This document shows positions 44,668 to 55,800 of a stretch of DNA of 64,000 nucleotides, in pieces (the first letter of the stretch is position 1; each line of letters starts with the position of its first letter). A program made the translations under genes and the position numbers. The stretch lies in the NCBI RefSeq assembly GCF_012489685.1, contig NC_080043.1:27932743-27996742 (forward strand), read 5' to 3'. The notes below the pieces were generated by a model that had not been told where the DNA came from, searched no databases, and worked only from the letters and a program-made list of their open reading frames with translations. Source of the DNA: Lotus japonicus (lineage: Eukaryota; Streptophyta; Magnoliopsida; Fabales; Fabaceae).

Positions 44668-46051
44668 CTAAGGCACTACAAGACCATCAAATAGATGGGG
44701 ACTAGAATTCTTTTCAATCAGCAACAGGGAGTGGCACCCTCCAAAGGGTGAGTCAAACCAGTGTTCTCCGTAGTGGAGATTCAAGCCAAATTTTGCTAGA
44801 AAATTAGCAAGAGAATTGGCCTCACGAGGTGTATGTTGGCGTAAGAGAGCTTCATGGGCCGCTTGCATACATCTAATTTCCTCAGCCAAATGCTCATATC
44901 GGTGGCCTGGCACAACACTGGATGTCAGGAGGTGAATGACCTCCAAGGCATCTGACTCAATAATTACCTGAGGTAAATCGAGACCCATGATCATCTCCAT
45001 GGCTGTTCACCGCAAGAAGCTCTATGAGGAAGACATTAGTAGACTCGAGGTGGCCAAGGTTATGAGAGAAGCCCTTTACCCATCTCCCCTCATGGTCGCG
45101 AACAACACCACCGTAGCCCTCACCAAGAGCATGGCTGACTGCACCATCCACGTTGACCTTTAACCAGCCTTCATCCGGCTTGATCCAACCAGAGTTGTGG
45201 AGTCTTGGACCTGTAGCATCAAAGACCTGGGGAGTATACCCTTGAAGTCGAGACAAAGGAGCCATAGTGCCACTCGTGTTTGACAAGTTCTCCAGGCCCA
45301 AAGATCTCAGTAAACCCCAAATACGCATTGTGCTATGAGGAATGTAGTTAAAAACCCAGTCATTCCTCACTCTCCAAATAGTGGAGAGAGCTGATGCAAA
45401 AAAGCGAGGCGAGTATGTACCTACCACCCCACGAAACCTGCCTGTGATGTTATTGGAGAGCCAAGTATCCCAGTCCTCGCTGAAAAAACTGCCACTTCCA
45501 GAGTCTCTCAAAGTTGCTGCCCAGAAGTCAGATATTGCACTACAATCTCTAAAGAGATGAAGGTAGCTTTCAGCAGCTGCTAAACAAAGAGGGCAGATGT
45601 CACAAGAATCCATGTGTCGTCTAACACGGGTCACATTAGTTAGGATCCCTGAGTTGCAGAGTTTCCACAGAAACACCCTTATACGTTGGGGGCCTTGGAC
45701 TTTCCATATAGCCTTCCAAATTGGATCCTCTGGGCGTTGAACCTGACTCTCTGTGATAAGTGTATAAGCCAAGCTGGTAGAGAAGACTCCGGAGGGAGTC
45801 CCATACCAGGATACTTCATCTTTGCTACCATCATTAGGGATAAAGTGAAAGTCGATTATCTGCTGCACCATGTTAGGGGGGAGAGACGACTCAAATAAGT
45901 GGGATTTCCAACCTCTATCGTGCTCATATAAGTGAAATAAGGGTAGCTCCAGGTCAGCTTGTGGTATCATGCGAGTAGCCAACGTTTGGAGAACATGCCC
46001 CGACATGACCCAAGGGTCCTTCCAGAAGCGGATTAAGTTCCCATAACCCAC
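44668..46051 (-). pseudogene. LINE RVT zinc-binding and RNase H segment
   Basis: The frame at 46051-44957 carries a zinc-binding region (VFLWKLCNSGILTNVTRV, CDICPLCLAAAESYLHLFRDC) and the start of RNase H (GWLKVNVDGAVSH, YGGVVRDHEGRWVKGFSHN). A frame change near 44980 moves the rest (VIIESDALEVIHLL, HTPREANSLANFLAKFG) into the frame at 45000-44668. It is the C-terminal half of the same LINE ORF2, broken by at least this frameshift. Confidence 0.88.
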
Positions 46052-46369
46052 GAGCCATCGACAGCCTGAGAGAACATGATTCCAAGTCGATCTGATGCCT
46101 CTCCAAACTAAAGACTCCTTACCACAACGCTTGACTGACGGAAGAGTGCCATCGCTGCAACCATATTAACCTCAAAGAACTCTAACCCACAGAGAGGTAG
46201 GCTTGTGAACCAAGCCCCATCCCAGCTTCATTAGAAGAGCTTCATTAAAATCAGAAGAGCGTCGGAACCCAAGGCCCCCTTGCTTCTTTGGGCTACAAAT
46301 TATGTCCTAGCTCACTTGGCTAAGACGCCTAGAACCATTTTCCGAGCCCCAAATAAAGTTCCTTTGGAG

Positions 46370-47513
46370 TTAGTCAAGTTTATCACAAACTCCTTTGGGA
46401 ATGAGCATAGTCTGCATGCAATAAGAAGGGAGCGCTGCCACAACAGATTTAGCTAGGGTCACTCTACCGGCAAGACTAAGTGTAGAAGTCTTCCAAGCGG
46501 ACAACCTCTTCTGGGTTTTGTCTAGAATGAAATCAAAAGTAGCTCGAGTATGAGCTTTATGAAGGAGAGGTAACCCTAGGTATTTACCAAGGTCCGTGGT
46601 AAGAGAAATTCCAGACAGCCTACTAATTCGATGAACATTCTTTGAAACTAGGATACGAGATTTTGCTTTACTGACCTTCTGGCCTGAAGCATTACAAAAA
46701 CCATCCAAGCATTTCATCATCACCTCCATTTGACCAGTGGAGGCCTCCCCAAAGAGGAGAAGGTCATCAGCAAAGAAAAGATGAGTAATAGGTGGGTCAT
46801 CCTTTGAGAGGACAATTGGCTTCCATGTGGATTGATCAACCTCTTGCTGAATGATATGAGCCAGACGTTCAATACAAAGCACAAACAAATAAGGAGAGAG
46901 AGGGTCTCCTTGGCGGATGCCTCTGGTAGGAGAGAATCTTTCAGTTTTACTGCCATTGAACAGAACCTGAAAAGAACTGAGGGAAACACAGTTAAGGATT
47001 AAATCACAAAAATTATGATCTAAACCCACCTCTAAAAGAGTGTCCTTCAGGAAACTCCAATCAATTCTGTCATATGCCTTTTCCAAATCAATTTTCATGG
47101 CCACCCATCCCTTCTTCCTTCTCAAGGATCTCATAGAATGATGAACTTCCTGGGCCAAAATAATATTGTCAGAGCTCTGTCTACCTGGGATGAAGCTACA
47201 CTGATTAGGAGAGATTAGATCTCCAAGGACTCCCTTCAAGCGATTAGCAAACTTTAGTAAGGGTTTTATAAATCACATTACATAGTCCAATCGGCCTGTA
47301 CTGAGAAAGAAGGTGAGGCTTGTCAAGCTTGGGAATAAGCACTATCAACGTGTCATTGACCTCACGGATCTTCTCTGGGCTATGGACACACCCCTGGATG
47401 AAGCTAACCACAGAATGACCAATTGTCTTCCACTGTGATTGAAAGAAGAGTGGGTTAAGGCCGTTGGGCCCATGGCAAAAACTACAGCTTTTATATATCT
47501 CATCGTGGCTCAT
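46370..47513 (-). pseudogene. LINE reverse transcriptase (two frames)
   Basis: The first frame (47513-47244) holds the region before motif 1 and YRPIGLCNVIYK. After a frame change near 47243 the second frame (47239-46370) has AYDRIDWSFLKD, GIRQGDPLSPYLFVLCIE and the catalytic THLFFADDLLLFGEA, then KYLGLPLLHKA. This is the RT core that primes on nicked DNA. One frameshift inside the domain, and a stop at about 46370 in the connecting region, make it non-functional as a single protein. Confidence 0.88.
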
Positions 47514-47564
47514 GGGTCCAACAGTTTCCTGGAGGGTATCTCTTGCAATTCATTCTTATCTTTG

Positions 47565-48390
47565 TGTTAAGCTAAAAACTACGAGGACTACGATTCTCGA
47601 CATCATGGTGCAAAGGGGGGTTTCTTGACAGCAAGGGTTATGGCGAAACCGGCAACTCAGCATACGGTGCCCCTCAAAGTCAAGTTAGTAAGAGTTATAT
47701 CTCGACAAACTCAGCAGATGAAGAAATCTCGATCATCTTAATGGAAGAGGCAGTTACCGAGTAACAAGCAACTATAAGCACGTGCATATACCCACGATGC
47801 CACGAATAGCAATGGTTGCCCACGACTCAGAACCATCCACGTGGCAATAGAGTCACGTGCTCGAAGACCAGCGGCTAAACGTGGGGCATGGCGCCAAAAT
47901 TCAAAACCCACGAAGCCATTATGCATCCAAGAAAAACCGCCAAGAACGTGGGCAAGGACAGCACTATAAATAGAAGAAGCAGCAGCAGAAAGAAGGGTTC
48001 CCAACTCAAAACTCTGAAAGTTCACCAAAAAGCTCTAAACGTCTGCATCAATGAGACTCAGAGAGCAAAACGTGATGATGGAGGAGTATGTTGCAGAACC
48101 AACGCTTTAGTTTTCTTGCATTTAAGTTTGTTAATTCCCCAACTTTTCTATGCATTTCCCTGTCGAGATCCTCATCTCTTGCAGTTTTTATGTTATTTTG
48201 ATGTATGTGACTTCTTTGTAATTGACCCGTGTTTAATGAAATTCAGTTCTGTTTAAACCAACTTGGTGTTGTCAAAAAAGCACTCACACACGCAATACTT
48301 TGGCAAAGCGTTTTCTCAAAAGGACCCCGAATCTAAACTTCCTTTAGTCGAACTAAGAGGATATTTGTTTACCAAAAAACCCCGTAAACA
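47565..48390 (+). repeat. 5' LTR of the Tat-type element
   Basis: 826 bp from TGTTAAGCTAAAAACTACG to CCCGTAAACA. A TATA box CTATAAATAG lies near 47964. Downstream is a leader rich in short ORFs. It matches the 3' LTR at 60940-61762 almost base for base. Confidence 0.95.
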
Positions 48391-48393
48391 AAT

Positions 48394-48412
48394 TGGCACG
48401 CCCAGTGGGACC
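48394..48412 (+). other. Primer binding site of the Tat-type element
   Basis: TGGCACGCCCAGTGGGACC starts four bases after the LTR end. The leading TGG pairs with a tRNA CCA end. I could not assign the tRNA with certainty. Confidence 0.7.
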
Positions 48413-48536
48413 GTTTTTGTGAAAACTAAGTTTTACAGAAGCGTTTCGTGTGTTTTGTTTGCTGCATGCTATTTGGTATTTGTTACTTGCCTTGATTGTG
48501 ATTTATATGCACCTGAGAAATGGTAAGACTATAAGT

Positions 48537-51500
48537 ATGGCGAGCAATCGAGGAAGAACCTCTCCTCAAGGGTCTAACGTGGGTAATTAGAGCAGCCCTG
48601 GGGGAAGTAGTGGTAACAATAATGAAGAAGTGTCTACTGGAATGGGGCATGGCACCACTATGCCAACCCAGAATGTAGCAATTTCTGCAGTTGCAGAAAT
48701 GCCTGTATCTACATCAGTGCAGGCACAAATTGTTCCAACAGTTACGAGGGAAAACATGCCTTATGGTATGCCTACGTCCATGATGCAAGGCATACAAGGC
48801 ACGTATTTGACGTTCCCTGAAAATGTTCCCCCATTCAGCATACCCCCTTTTGGGGCAAATGGAACAATGCTAAATTTGGGGAGTCGAGTTAGCCCTCCTA
48901 TTCCTGGATCTAGTTCACAAGTTTATTTATCTACAGGTATGAATACTGGTTCACTTCAAGCCATTAGGCAACAGGTAGATGACAGTAACCATGAAATGGT
49001 TAACATGTTATCTCGACAGATAGGCGAGCTAATCAACCCTGTGCTCCAAAATAATAATGCCAATAACCAGCATTTGGCACGACAGATGGATCGTTTGGCG
49101 ACAGCCCTGGGGGCACCAGTCGAAATCCAACCGGCACCAGGGATTAACCAAATCCCGTTGCCTAACCATGTCCCTGCCCCTGTGCGCTATCAGGCGCCGC
49201 AACACCAAGAGATGAGGGTAAACCCTTTGTACGAGGCAGTGCAGCCGCCATTGCAAAATGTATATATGGTAAACAGGGAAGAACACGCTGATGGTGTGCT
49301 AGAAAGAATTCGACACCAGAACGCTGGGGGGCAACAAAATGTTGCTGCTGTGGTAGAGCAATTGTTGAACCAACATGGTTTCAACGTGGGTTTCGCGAAT
49401 AGACCCCATTTTGTGTCAGCCTTTACAGAGAAGGTTCTCGAATCAGAACTTCCTCGAGGCTGGAAGGTCCCCAAATTCACTAAGTTCTCGGGGGATTCAG
49501 GAGAGTCCACTGTAGAACACATAGCCAGGTACCAAATCGAAGCAGGTGACCTAGCCATCAATGAAAATTTAAAAATGAAGTACTTCCCGAGTTCTTTAAC
49601 CAAGAATGCATTTACCTGGTTCACCACCCTCGCTCCTAGATCAGTCCATACATGGGCCCAATTGGAAAGGATTTTCCATGAACAGTTCTTTAGGGGAGAG
49701 TGCAAGGTGAGTTTGAAAGATTTGGCTAGTGTTAAAAGAAAGCCAGCAGAGTCAATTGATGATTACCTAAACAGGTTTAGGATGCTTAAATCTCGATGTT
49801 TCACCCATGTCCCTGAACACGAGCTAGTTGTCTTAGCCGCTGGTGGTCTAGAGTATTCCATTAGAAAGAAAATCGACACTCAGTATATTCGAGATATGTC
49901 TTTACTCGCAGATAGAGTGAGGCACATCGAATTGCTAAAGGCCGAAAAGTCTGAGGAAAGGGCCAAGACTACTAAGTGGCCAAAGAAGGAGAAGGTAGCG
50001 TACATAGATGCGGATCCAGTATGTCAAAGTTCATGTGTCTATCGAGAAGTTCCTGAAGACGTCGAATTAAATGATGTCAATCTGGCTGAACTTCAGCCAG
50101 GGGATCCTTATGTTTGTAAAGCATTGAAACCACGTGAAAACAAACTTGGGGAGCAAAACCCCAAGAACACGATTCCTGCTGTGAAAACTTATACTTTTGA
50201 TGTGACCAAATGTGATGCAATTTATGATATACTTGTGTCTGATGGTTTGCTTGTGGTCCCTAAAGACCAAAAACTTCCTTCTCCTGAACAAAGGAAAGGG
50301 AAGAAATATTGTAAATATCACAACTTTTTTGGTCATTGGACCTCACAATGTGTTCGTTTTAGGGATCTTGTGCAGGGGGCATTGGATTCGGGAAGGCTCA
50401 AGTATGACGAGAAAGCCAAAAGCCAAATGAAGATTGATTCCGACCCACTACAGGTAGCTGAAGCCAACTACGTGGAACCTTTCTACATTGGCATGGTCGA
50501 CATTTCTGAGAAACTAAATCTGGGCCTAACACTCGAGGAAGCAAAGGAGGAAAACATGGCTGTCAAAGAACCAGAGGTCGCGAAAGAGGTGAGCCTAGAG
50601 GAGGTTTACCCCAAGGTAGGAGAAACTCTTGTTGAGTTTTTGTCACGAAGCAAAGATGGCGAGAAAGAGGTCATGCTTTGTCCTCGATGTAGTGCCGTTT
50701 TCGACAAGTCAGCAGCTAAAGCCTATCAAGATTCTGAGATGAAGAGGTATTACCATAGCAAAATGCCTGTATCCAGAAGGTTGAAATATCCCCACGAGGA
50801 GTGGATTGAAAGGGATCAAGGACTCGATGGCAATAGAGGCCAAAAGTCAAGAATCAAGGACAAGACTTATGTCCCTGATGCGGGTTTGCCGAAGAATCAA
50901 TGGTTCAGGCCAGCACCCCCAAAACCGAAGCATCACCAGAAGTGGTCGAAGATCGATTTGGGCCAGGGGTCTTCCTATATTAATAACTCCCGCGTATCAC
51001 GGAGCTACTCCTATGGCTCTGGAAACTACTATGCCCCTGAGCAAATGACCAGAACTCAGTTCAGACGTTTCCTGAGGAAAAGAAAAGCTGAGAGAGAAAG
51101 AGGTGGCAAGTTCCGTTCCTTATGGGACATAAAGCCAGAAGATAACCCTCGCAATGAACCTAGTGTGGCGTCGATTATTAACCAGCTCGACCACGCCATC
51201 AAACAAGGAACAGTTGTGCCACCAAACCCGGCCAAAGAAAAAGGGAAAGATGTGGTTGAGGATGAGGATGAAGACATGCTCGACGATTTCGACGACAGTG
51301 ATGGGGAAGATCTTAACATCATCTGCATAGTGTCTATCTTACCCGCTGAATTCGATAGAATCTCGGAGGTAACCGAGAATGAAGAGGACTACTACGACGA
51401 GGAAGAGCCGGATGACAACCCCTTGTGCTACTACGTGATGCAAAAAGGATCCGTCGAAGACGAAAGAGCTATTTTCCAGAGGCCAACGGAGCAGATGAAA

Positions 51501-52139
51501 AGCCATTTGAAGCCGTTGTTCGTTTGGGCAAAAGTCGACGAAAAAGGAGTCAATAAAGTTCTTGTCGACGGAGGAGCCACAATCAATTTAATGCCTAAGT
51601 TCATGCTCAAGAAGTTGGGCAAAACTGAAGCAGACCTAATCCCTCACGACATGGTCCTTTCCGACTACGAAGGGAAAACAGGTTCTTCTTTAGGAGCAGT
51701 TATGTTAAACATAACCGTAGGAACGGTGGCCTGTTCCACATTGTTCATCGTGGTGCCCTCAAAAGCCAACTACAACCTGCTATTGGGGAGAGAATGGATC
51801 CACGGCGTGGGGGCAGTGCCCTCAACCCTTCACCAACGTATTTCCATTTGGAAAGCAGATGGAGTCGTCGAGAACGTGCAAGCAGATCAGAGCTACTACT
51901 TAGCGGAGACAGGTTACGTCAGCAAAAAGAATTTCGACAAAAGTTTAGCCACAATTGCTCCTCTCGACACAGTGGCCTCTCAATATTTCAACCCGTACTC
52001 GGAGTACTCAGTGACATTAGATCCCATCAGGGGTTTGAACCTTAATGAAGCATACAAACCTGATGCCATGAGTGGATGGCACAGCGATGAAGAAAAGGAT
52101 GCCACAACTGAGTGGCAAAATGAGGTTAAAGATGATTAA
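48537..52139 (+). CDS. Gag-protease ORF of the Tat-type element, with an early in-frame stop
   Basis: The natural start is probably the ATG at 48537 (MASNRGRTSPQG). A TAG at 48588-48590 (codon 18) interrupts it, and the frame is open again from the ATG at 48630 for 1,169 codons. Numbering from 48630: a Retrotrans_gag domain at ~280-440 (PKFTKFSGDSGESTVEHIAR, LDDYLNRFR-like SIDDYLNRFRMLKS); a CCHC-like knuckle near 558-575 (YCKYHNFFGHWTSQC); an acidic region near 880-940; and an aspartic protease at ~970-1090 with LVDGGATINLMP (DGGA rather than DTGA/DSGA) and YNLLLGREWIHG. Gag assembles particles and the protease matures them. The ORF ends in TAA at 52137-52139, overlapping the next ORF by 68 nt in another frame. 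Confidence 0.9.
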
Positions 52140-53832
52140 TTCGAGCCTAGCTCGAATTTCGGCTTATGCAGCCGAAAACAGAATAAGGACGGCCTTAGAA
52201 GCCGCAAGAATAGCCAAAGAAATGGCTACTGAAGAAACCAATGCCTCAATTCTGCCTGTCGAAATGACATCCCAAGAGGAGGCAACAGCAAATAAGGATA
52301 ACACGTGCATAAGAAAAAACGAGCAGAGAGTCGATGAATGCGAATTCGAGGATCTTCGCGATTTGAGACTGGATTGCATCTATGATGACGGTCCATTAGG
52401 TTTCGAAAAGCCAGTGGTCGACATTTCCAAGAAAATGGAAGCACAAGACCCTTTGGAAGAAGTGGACTTGGGAGATGGCTTAGAAAAGAGGCCAACATAC
52501 ATCAGTGCTCTCATTGACCCAGAGTTGAAGGACAGGATGGTGAAATTACTCAAGGAATTCAAAGACTGTTTCGCTTGGGATTATGATGAAATGCCTGGCC
52601 TCAGTCGAGAATTGGTGGAATTGAAGTTACCCATCAAAGAAGACAAGAAACCAGTCAAGCAATTGCCCAGGAGGTTCCATCCAGATGTGTTGGTGAAAAT
52701 CAAGGAAGAAATTGAAAGACTCCTCAGGTGTAAATTTATCAGAACGGCTCGATATGTGGACTGGCTAGCCAACGTGGTTCCAGTGATCAAGAAGAATGGA
52801 AAGATGAGGGTTTGCATCGATTTCCGAGATCTTAACGCTGCCACTCCAAAAGACGAGTATCACATGCCTATTGCTGAGATGATGGTGGATTCAGCTGCTG
52901 GTCACGAATATTTAAGCTTGTTGGATGGTTACTCATGTTACAACCAAATCTTCATAGCAGAAGAGGACGTGTCGAAAACAGCTTTTCGATGTCCTGGTGC
53001 CTTGGGGACATACGAGTGGGTGGTCATGCCATTTGGATTGAAAAACGCTGGCGCGACCTACCAAAGGGTAATGAATACCATTTTTCATGATTTTATCGAA
53101 ACTTTCATGCAGGTTTACATTGATGACATTGTGGTGAAATCCCCATCAAGGGATGACCATTTGTTGCATCTAAGGAAATCCTTTGAGAGGATGAGAAAAT
53201 ATGGCTTGAAGATGAATCCCCTTAAATGTGCCTTTGGTGTTATTGCAGGTGACTTTTTGGGTTTTGTGGTGCATAAAAAGGGCATCGAGATCAACAAGAA
53301 CAAAGCCAGAGCCATTCTCGACACAAATCCACCAACCAGCAAGAAACAACTGCAATCATTGTTAGGAAAGATTAACTTCCTAAGGAGATTTATTGCCAAC
53401 CTCAGCGAGAAGACCAAATCATTTTCCCCACTTCTTCGACTCAAGAAAGAAGACACGTTCCGCTGGGAAGCAGAGCACCAGAAAGCATTCGATGAACTCA
53501 AAGCGTACTTGTCCAGTCCACCTGTAATGGCACCACCTATAGGGGGAAAGCCAATGAAGCTGTATATCTCCGCCACAGATGGAACCATTGGAAGCATGTT
53601 GGCTCAAGAAGATGAAGATAGCAAGGAGAGAGCCATATTCTACTTAAGTAGGGTGTTGAATGATGCAGAAACTCGATACACCATGATCGAGAAATTGTGC
53701 TTATGCTTGTACTTCTCTTGTGTAAAGCTGAAATATTATATAAAGCCAATTGATGTAATGGTTTTTTCTCATTATGATATAATAAAGCACATGTTATCTA
53801 AACCGATCTTGCACAGTCGAATTGGCAAATAG
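52072..53832 (+). CDS. Reverse transcriptase and first RNase H of the Tat-type element
   Basis: 586 codons; the first ATG lies in the overlap with gag-protease, so the true N-terminus is uncertain. The RT core spans ~190-375: VCIDFRDLNAATPKDEYHMP, MPFGLKNAGATYQRVMN, and the catalytic YIDD at 349-352. A connection region follows (KKQLQSLLGKINFLRRFI). The RT-linked RNase H runs from ~440 on (EHQKAFDELKAYL, LYISATDGTIGSML). TAG at 53830-53832 follows RIGK, where related elements usually have a Trp codon, and the same frame continues as the next ORF. It copies genomic RNA into cDNA in the particle. Confidence 0.92.
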   Translation: MDGTAMKKRMPQLSGKMRLKMINSSLARISAYAAENRIRTALEAARIAKEMATEETNASILPVEMTSQEEATANKDNTCIRKNEQRVDECEFEDLRDLRLDCIYDDGPLGFEKPVVDISKKMEAQDPLEEVDLGDGLEKRPTYISALIDPELKDRMVKLLKEFKDCFAWDYDEMPGLSRELVELKLPIKEDKKPVKQLPRRFHPDVLVKIKEEIERLLRCKFIRTARYVDWLANVVPVIKKNGKMRVCIDFRDLNAATPKDEYHMPIAEMMVDSAAGHEYLSLLDGYSCYNQIFIAEEDVSKTAFRCPGALGTYEWVVMPFGLKNAGATYQRVMNTIFHDFIETFMQVYIDDIVVKSPSRDDHLLHLRKSFERMRKYGLKMNPLKCAFGVIAGDFLGFVVHKKGIEINKNKARAILDTNPPTSKKQLQSLLGKINFLRRFIANLSEKTKSFSPLLRLKKEDTFRWEAEHQKAFDELKAYLSSPPVMAPPIGGKPMKLYISATDGTIGSMLAQEDEDSKERAIFYLSRVLNDAETRYTMIEKLCLCLYFSCVKLKYYIKPIDVMVFSHYDIIKHMLSKPILHSRIGK

Positions 53833-53835
53833 GCT

Positions 53836-55707
53836 TTGGCCCTAACCGAATATTCACTCACTTATGCCCCACTAAAGGCAGTTAAGGGGCAAGCAGTCGC
53901 TGATTTCCTAGTAGATCATACTTTGCCTAAAGAAATTGTAACCTATATGGGTGTCCAACCTTGGAAGCTATTTTTCGACGGTTCCAGCCATAAAAATGGC
54001 ACCAGAATCGGGATGTTCATAGTATCCCCAGGGGGCATCCCCACGAAGTTCAAGTTTAGGATTAAGAAGAAGTGCTCGAACAATGAGGCCGAGTATGAGG
54101 CTTTGATATCAGGCCTCGAAATCCTAATAGCCTTGGGGGCAAGGAACGTTGTCGTAAAAGGAGACTCTGAGTTGGTAATAAAGCAACTCACCAAGGAATA
54201 CAAATGCATCAGTGAAAATCTAGCTAAGTACTACACGAAAGCTAATAATCTGTTGGCCAAATTCGACGACGCTAGGCTAGGCCATGTTTCCAGAATAGAC
54301 AATCAAGAGGCCAATGAATTGGCACAAATCGCGTCAGGATATATGGTCGATAAATATAGGCTAAAAGAGCTTATCGAAGTCAAAGAAAAACTAAACCCCT
54401 CTGACCTCAACGTCCTAGTCATTAACAACATGGCACCTAAGGATTGGAGAAAGCCAATTGTCGATTACTTGCAAAATCCTGTGGGTACCACAGACAGGAA
54501 GACGAAATACAGGGCAATGAGCTATGTCATCATGGGAAACGAGCTATTCAAGAAAAACGTCGACGGAACACTACTGAAGTGTTTAAGTGAAGACGACGCG
54601 CTCATAGCAATCTCGGCCGTTCACGATGGGTTATGTGGTGCCCACCAGGCAGGGATCAAGATGAAATGGATCCTATTTCGACAAGGGATGTATTGGCCTA
54701 CTATTATGAAAGATTGTATGGAGTATGCCAAGGGGTGCCAAGATTGCCAGAGACACGCAGGGATACAACATGTGCCAGCAAGTGAATTACACTCAATCAT
54801 TAAACCTTGGCCATTCAGGGGATGGGCTTTAGACCTAATTGGCGAAATTAACCCATGTTCTTCAAGGCAACACAGGTACATAATAGTGGCTATAGATTAC
54901 TTTACCAAGTGGGTAGAGGCAATTCCTCTACAAAATGTTACCCAGGACACGGTGATCGATTTCATTCAGAATCACATAGTGTATCGTTTCGGGTTACCTG
55001 AGTCACTTACTACAGACCAAGGCACAGTATTTGTAGGCCAAAAAGTGGCATCATTCGCGGAATCTTGGGGCATAAAACTCCTAACCTCGACTCCCTATTA
55101 CGCTCAAGCGAATGGTCAGGTAGAAGCGGCCAACAAAACATTGATCTCCTTAATTAAAAAACATATTGGTCGAAAACCTAAAAGATGGCATCAAACATTG
55201 GGCCAAGTGCTTTGGGCTTACAGGAATTCACCTAAAGAAGCTACCGGGGCAACGCCATTTCGATTAGCGTACGGCCAAGAAGCGGTGTTACCAACAGAAG
55301 TATATTTACAATCATGCAGAATTCAAAGGCAAGAGGAAATTCCAAGTGAAGATTATTGGAATATGATGCTTGATGAATTAGTCAATCTCGACGAAGAAAG
55401 ACTATTGGCGTTGGATACCTTAACCAGGCAAAAGGATCGCGTTGCTAAAGCTTATAATAAAAAGGTTAGAGCTAAATCTTTTATGCCCGGTGATTACGTA
55501 TGGAAGGTTGTATTACCAGTCGATAAAAGGGATAAACGCTATGGGAAGTGGGCCCCAAACTGGGAGGGCCCTTTCACAGTCGAGAAAGTACTTTTACACA
55601 ACGCTTATTCGATTAAAGAATTAGGAGGTCGAAATCGACAAATAACGGTAAATGACAAATACTTAAAAACGTATAAGCCAACGTTGTATGAAGTAAACAT
55701 CGAATAA
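53836..55707 (+). CDS. Second RNase H and integrase of the Tat-type element
   Basis: It is in the same frame as the RT ORF, separated only by the TAG at 53830. The archaeal-type RNase H lies at ~45-170 (WKLFFDGSSHKNGTRIGM, NNEAEYEALISGLEI, GDSELVIKQL). The integrase zinc-binding region is near 260-300 (HDGLCGAHQAGIK, CMEYAKGCQDCQRH). The DDE core is D333 (WALDLIGEI), D394 (TTDQGTVF) and E430 (GQVEAANKT), with a D-35-E spacing. The C-terminal part (MPGDYVWKVVLP, KWAPNWEGPFTVEKV) is GPY/F-like. There is no sign of a chromodomain. The final stop is at 55705-55707. Confidence 0.93.
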   Translation: MALTEYSLTYAPLKAVKGQAVADFLVDHTLPKEIVTYMGVQPWKLFFDGSSHKNGTRIGMFIVSPGGIPTKFKFRIKKKCSNNEAEYEALISGLEILIALGARNVVVKGDSELVIKQLTKEYKCISENLAKYYTKANNLLAKFDDARLGHVSRIDNQEANELAQIASGYMVDKYRLKELIEVKEKLNPSDLNVLVINNMAPKDWRKPIVDYLQNPVGTTDRKTKYRAMSYVIMGNELFKKNVDGTLLKCLSEDDALIAISAVHDGLCGAHQAGIKMKWILFRQGMYWPTIMKDCMEYAKGCQDCQRHAGIQHVPASELHSIIKPWPFRGWALDLIGEINPCSSRQHRYIIVAIDYFTKWVEAIPLQNVTQDTVIDFIQNHIVYRFGLPESLTTDQGTVFVGQKVASFAESWGIKLLTSTPYYAQANGQVEAANKTLISLIKKHIGRKPKRWHQTLGQVLWAYRNSPKEATGATPFRLAYGQEAVLPTEVYLQSCRIQRQEEIPSEDYWNMMLDELVNLDEERLLALDTLTRQKDRVAKAYNKKVRAKSFMPGDYVWKVVLPVDKRDKRYGKWAPNWEGPFTVEKVLLHNAYSIKELGGRNRQITVNDKYLKTYKPTLYEVNIE

Positions 55708-55800
55708 AGAAGCAAGAATAAGAAAATAAACAAAGTAAATTGCCAAACTCGAATGTTTTATTAATTGGAATAGAGCATTTACAACTATGGCAAAGAAACT

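Larger units (their letters stand above)
44624..47546 (-). mobile_element. Second L1-type LINE, 5'-truncated, minus strand
   Basis: A perfect 13-bp TSD AATTCATTCTTAT flanks it at 44611-44623 and 47547-47559. The A-rich tail on the minus strand lies at 44634-44624, next to the left TSD. The coding order on the minus strand is RT, RVT zinc-binding, then RNase H. The right TSD copy directly abuts the gypsy element's TSD (47560-47564). Confidence 0.9.

Noticed and set aside
49190..49705. 171-codon minus-strand ORF
   Set aside because: Shadow of the gag coding region; no domain and no promoter.
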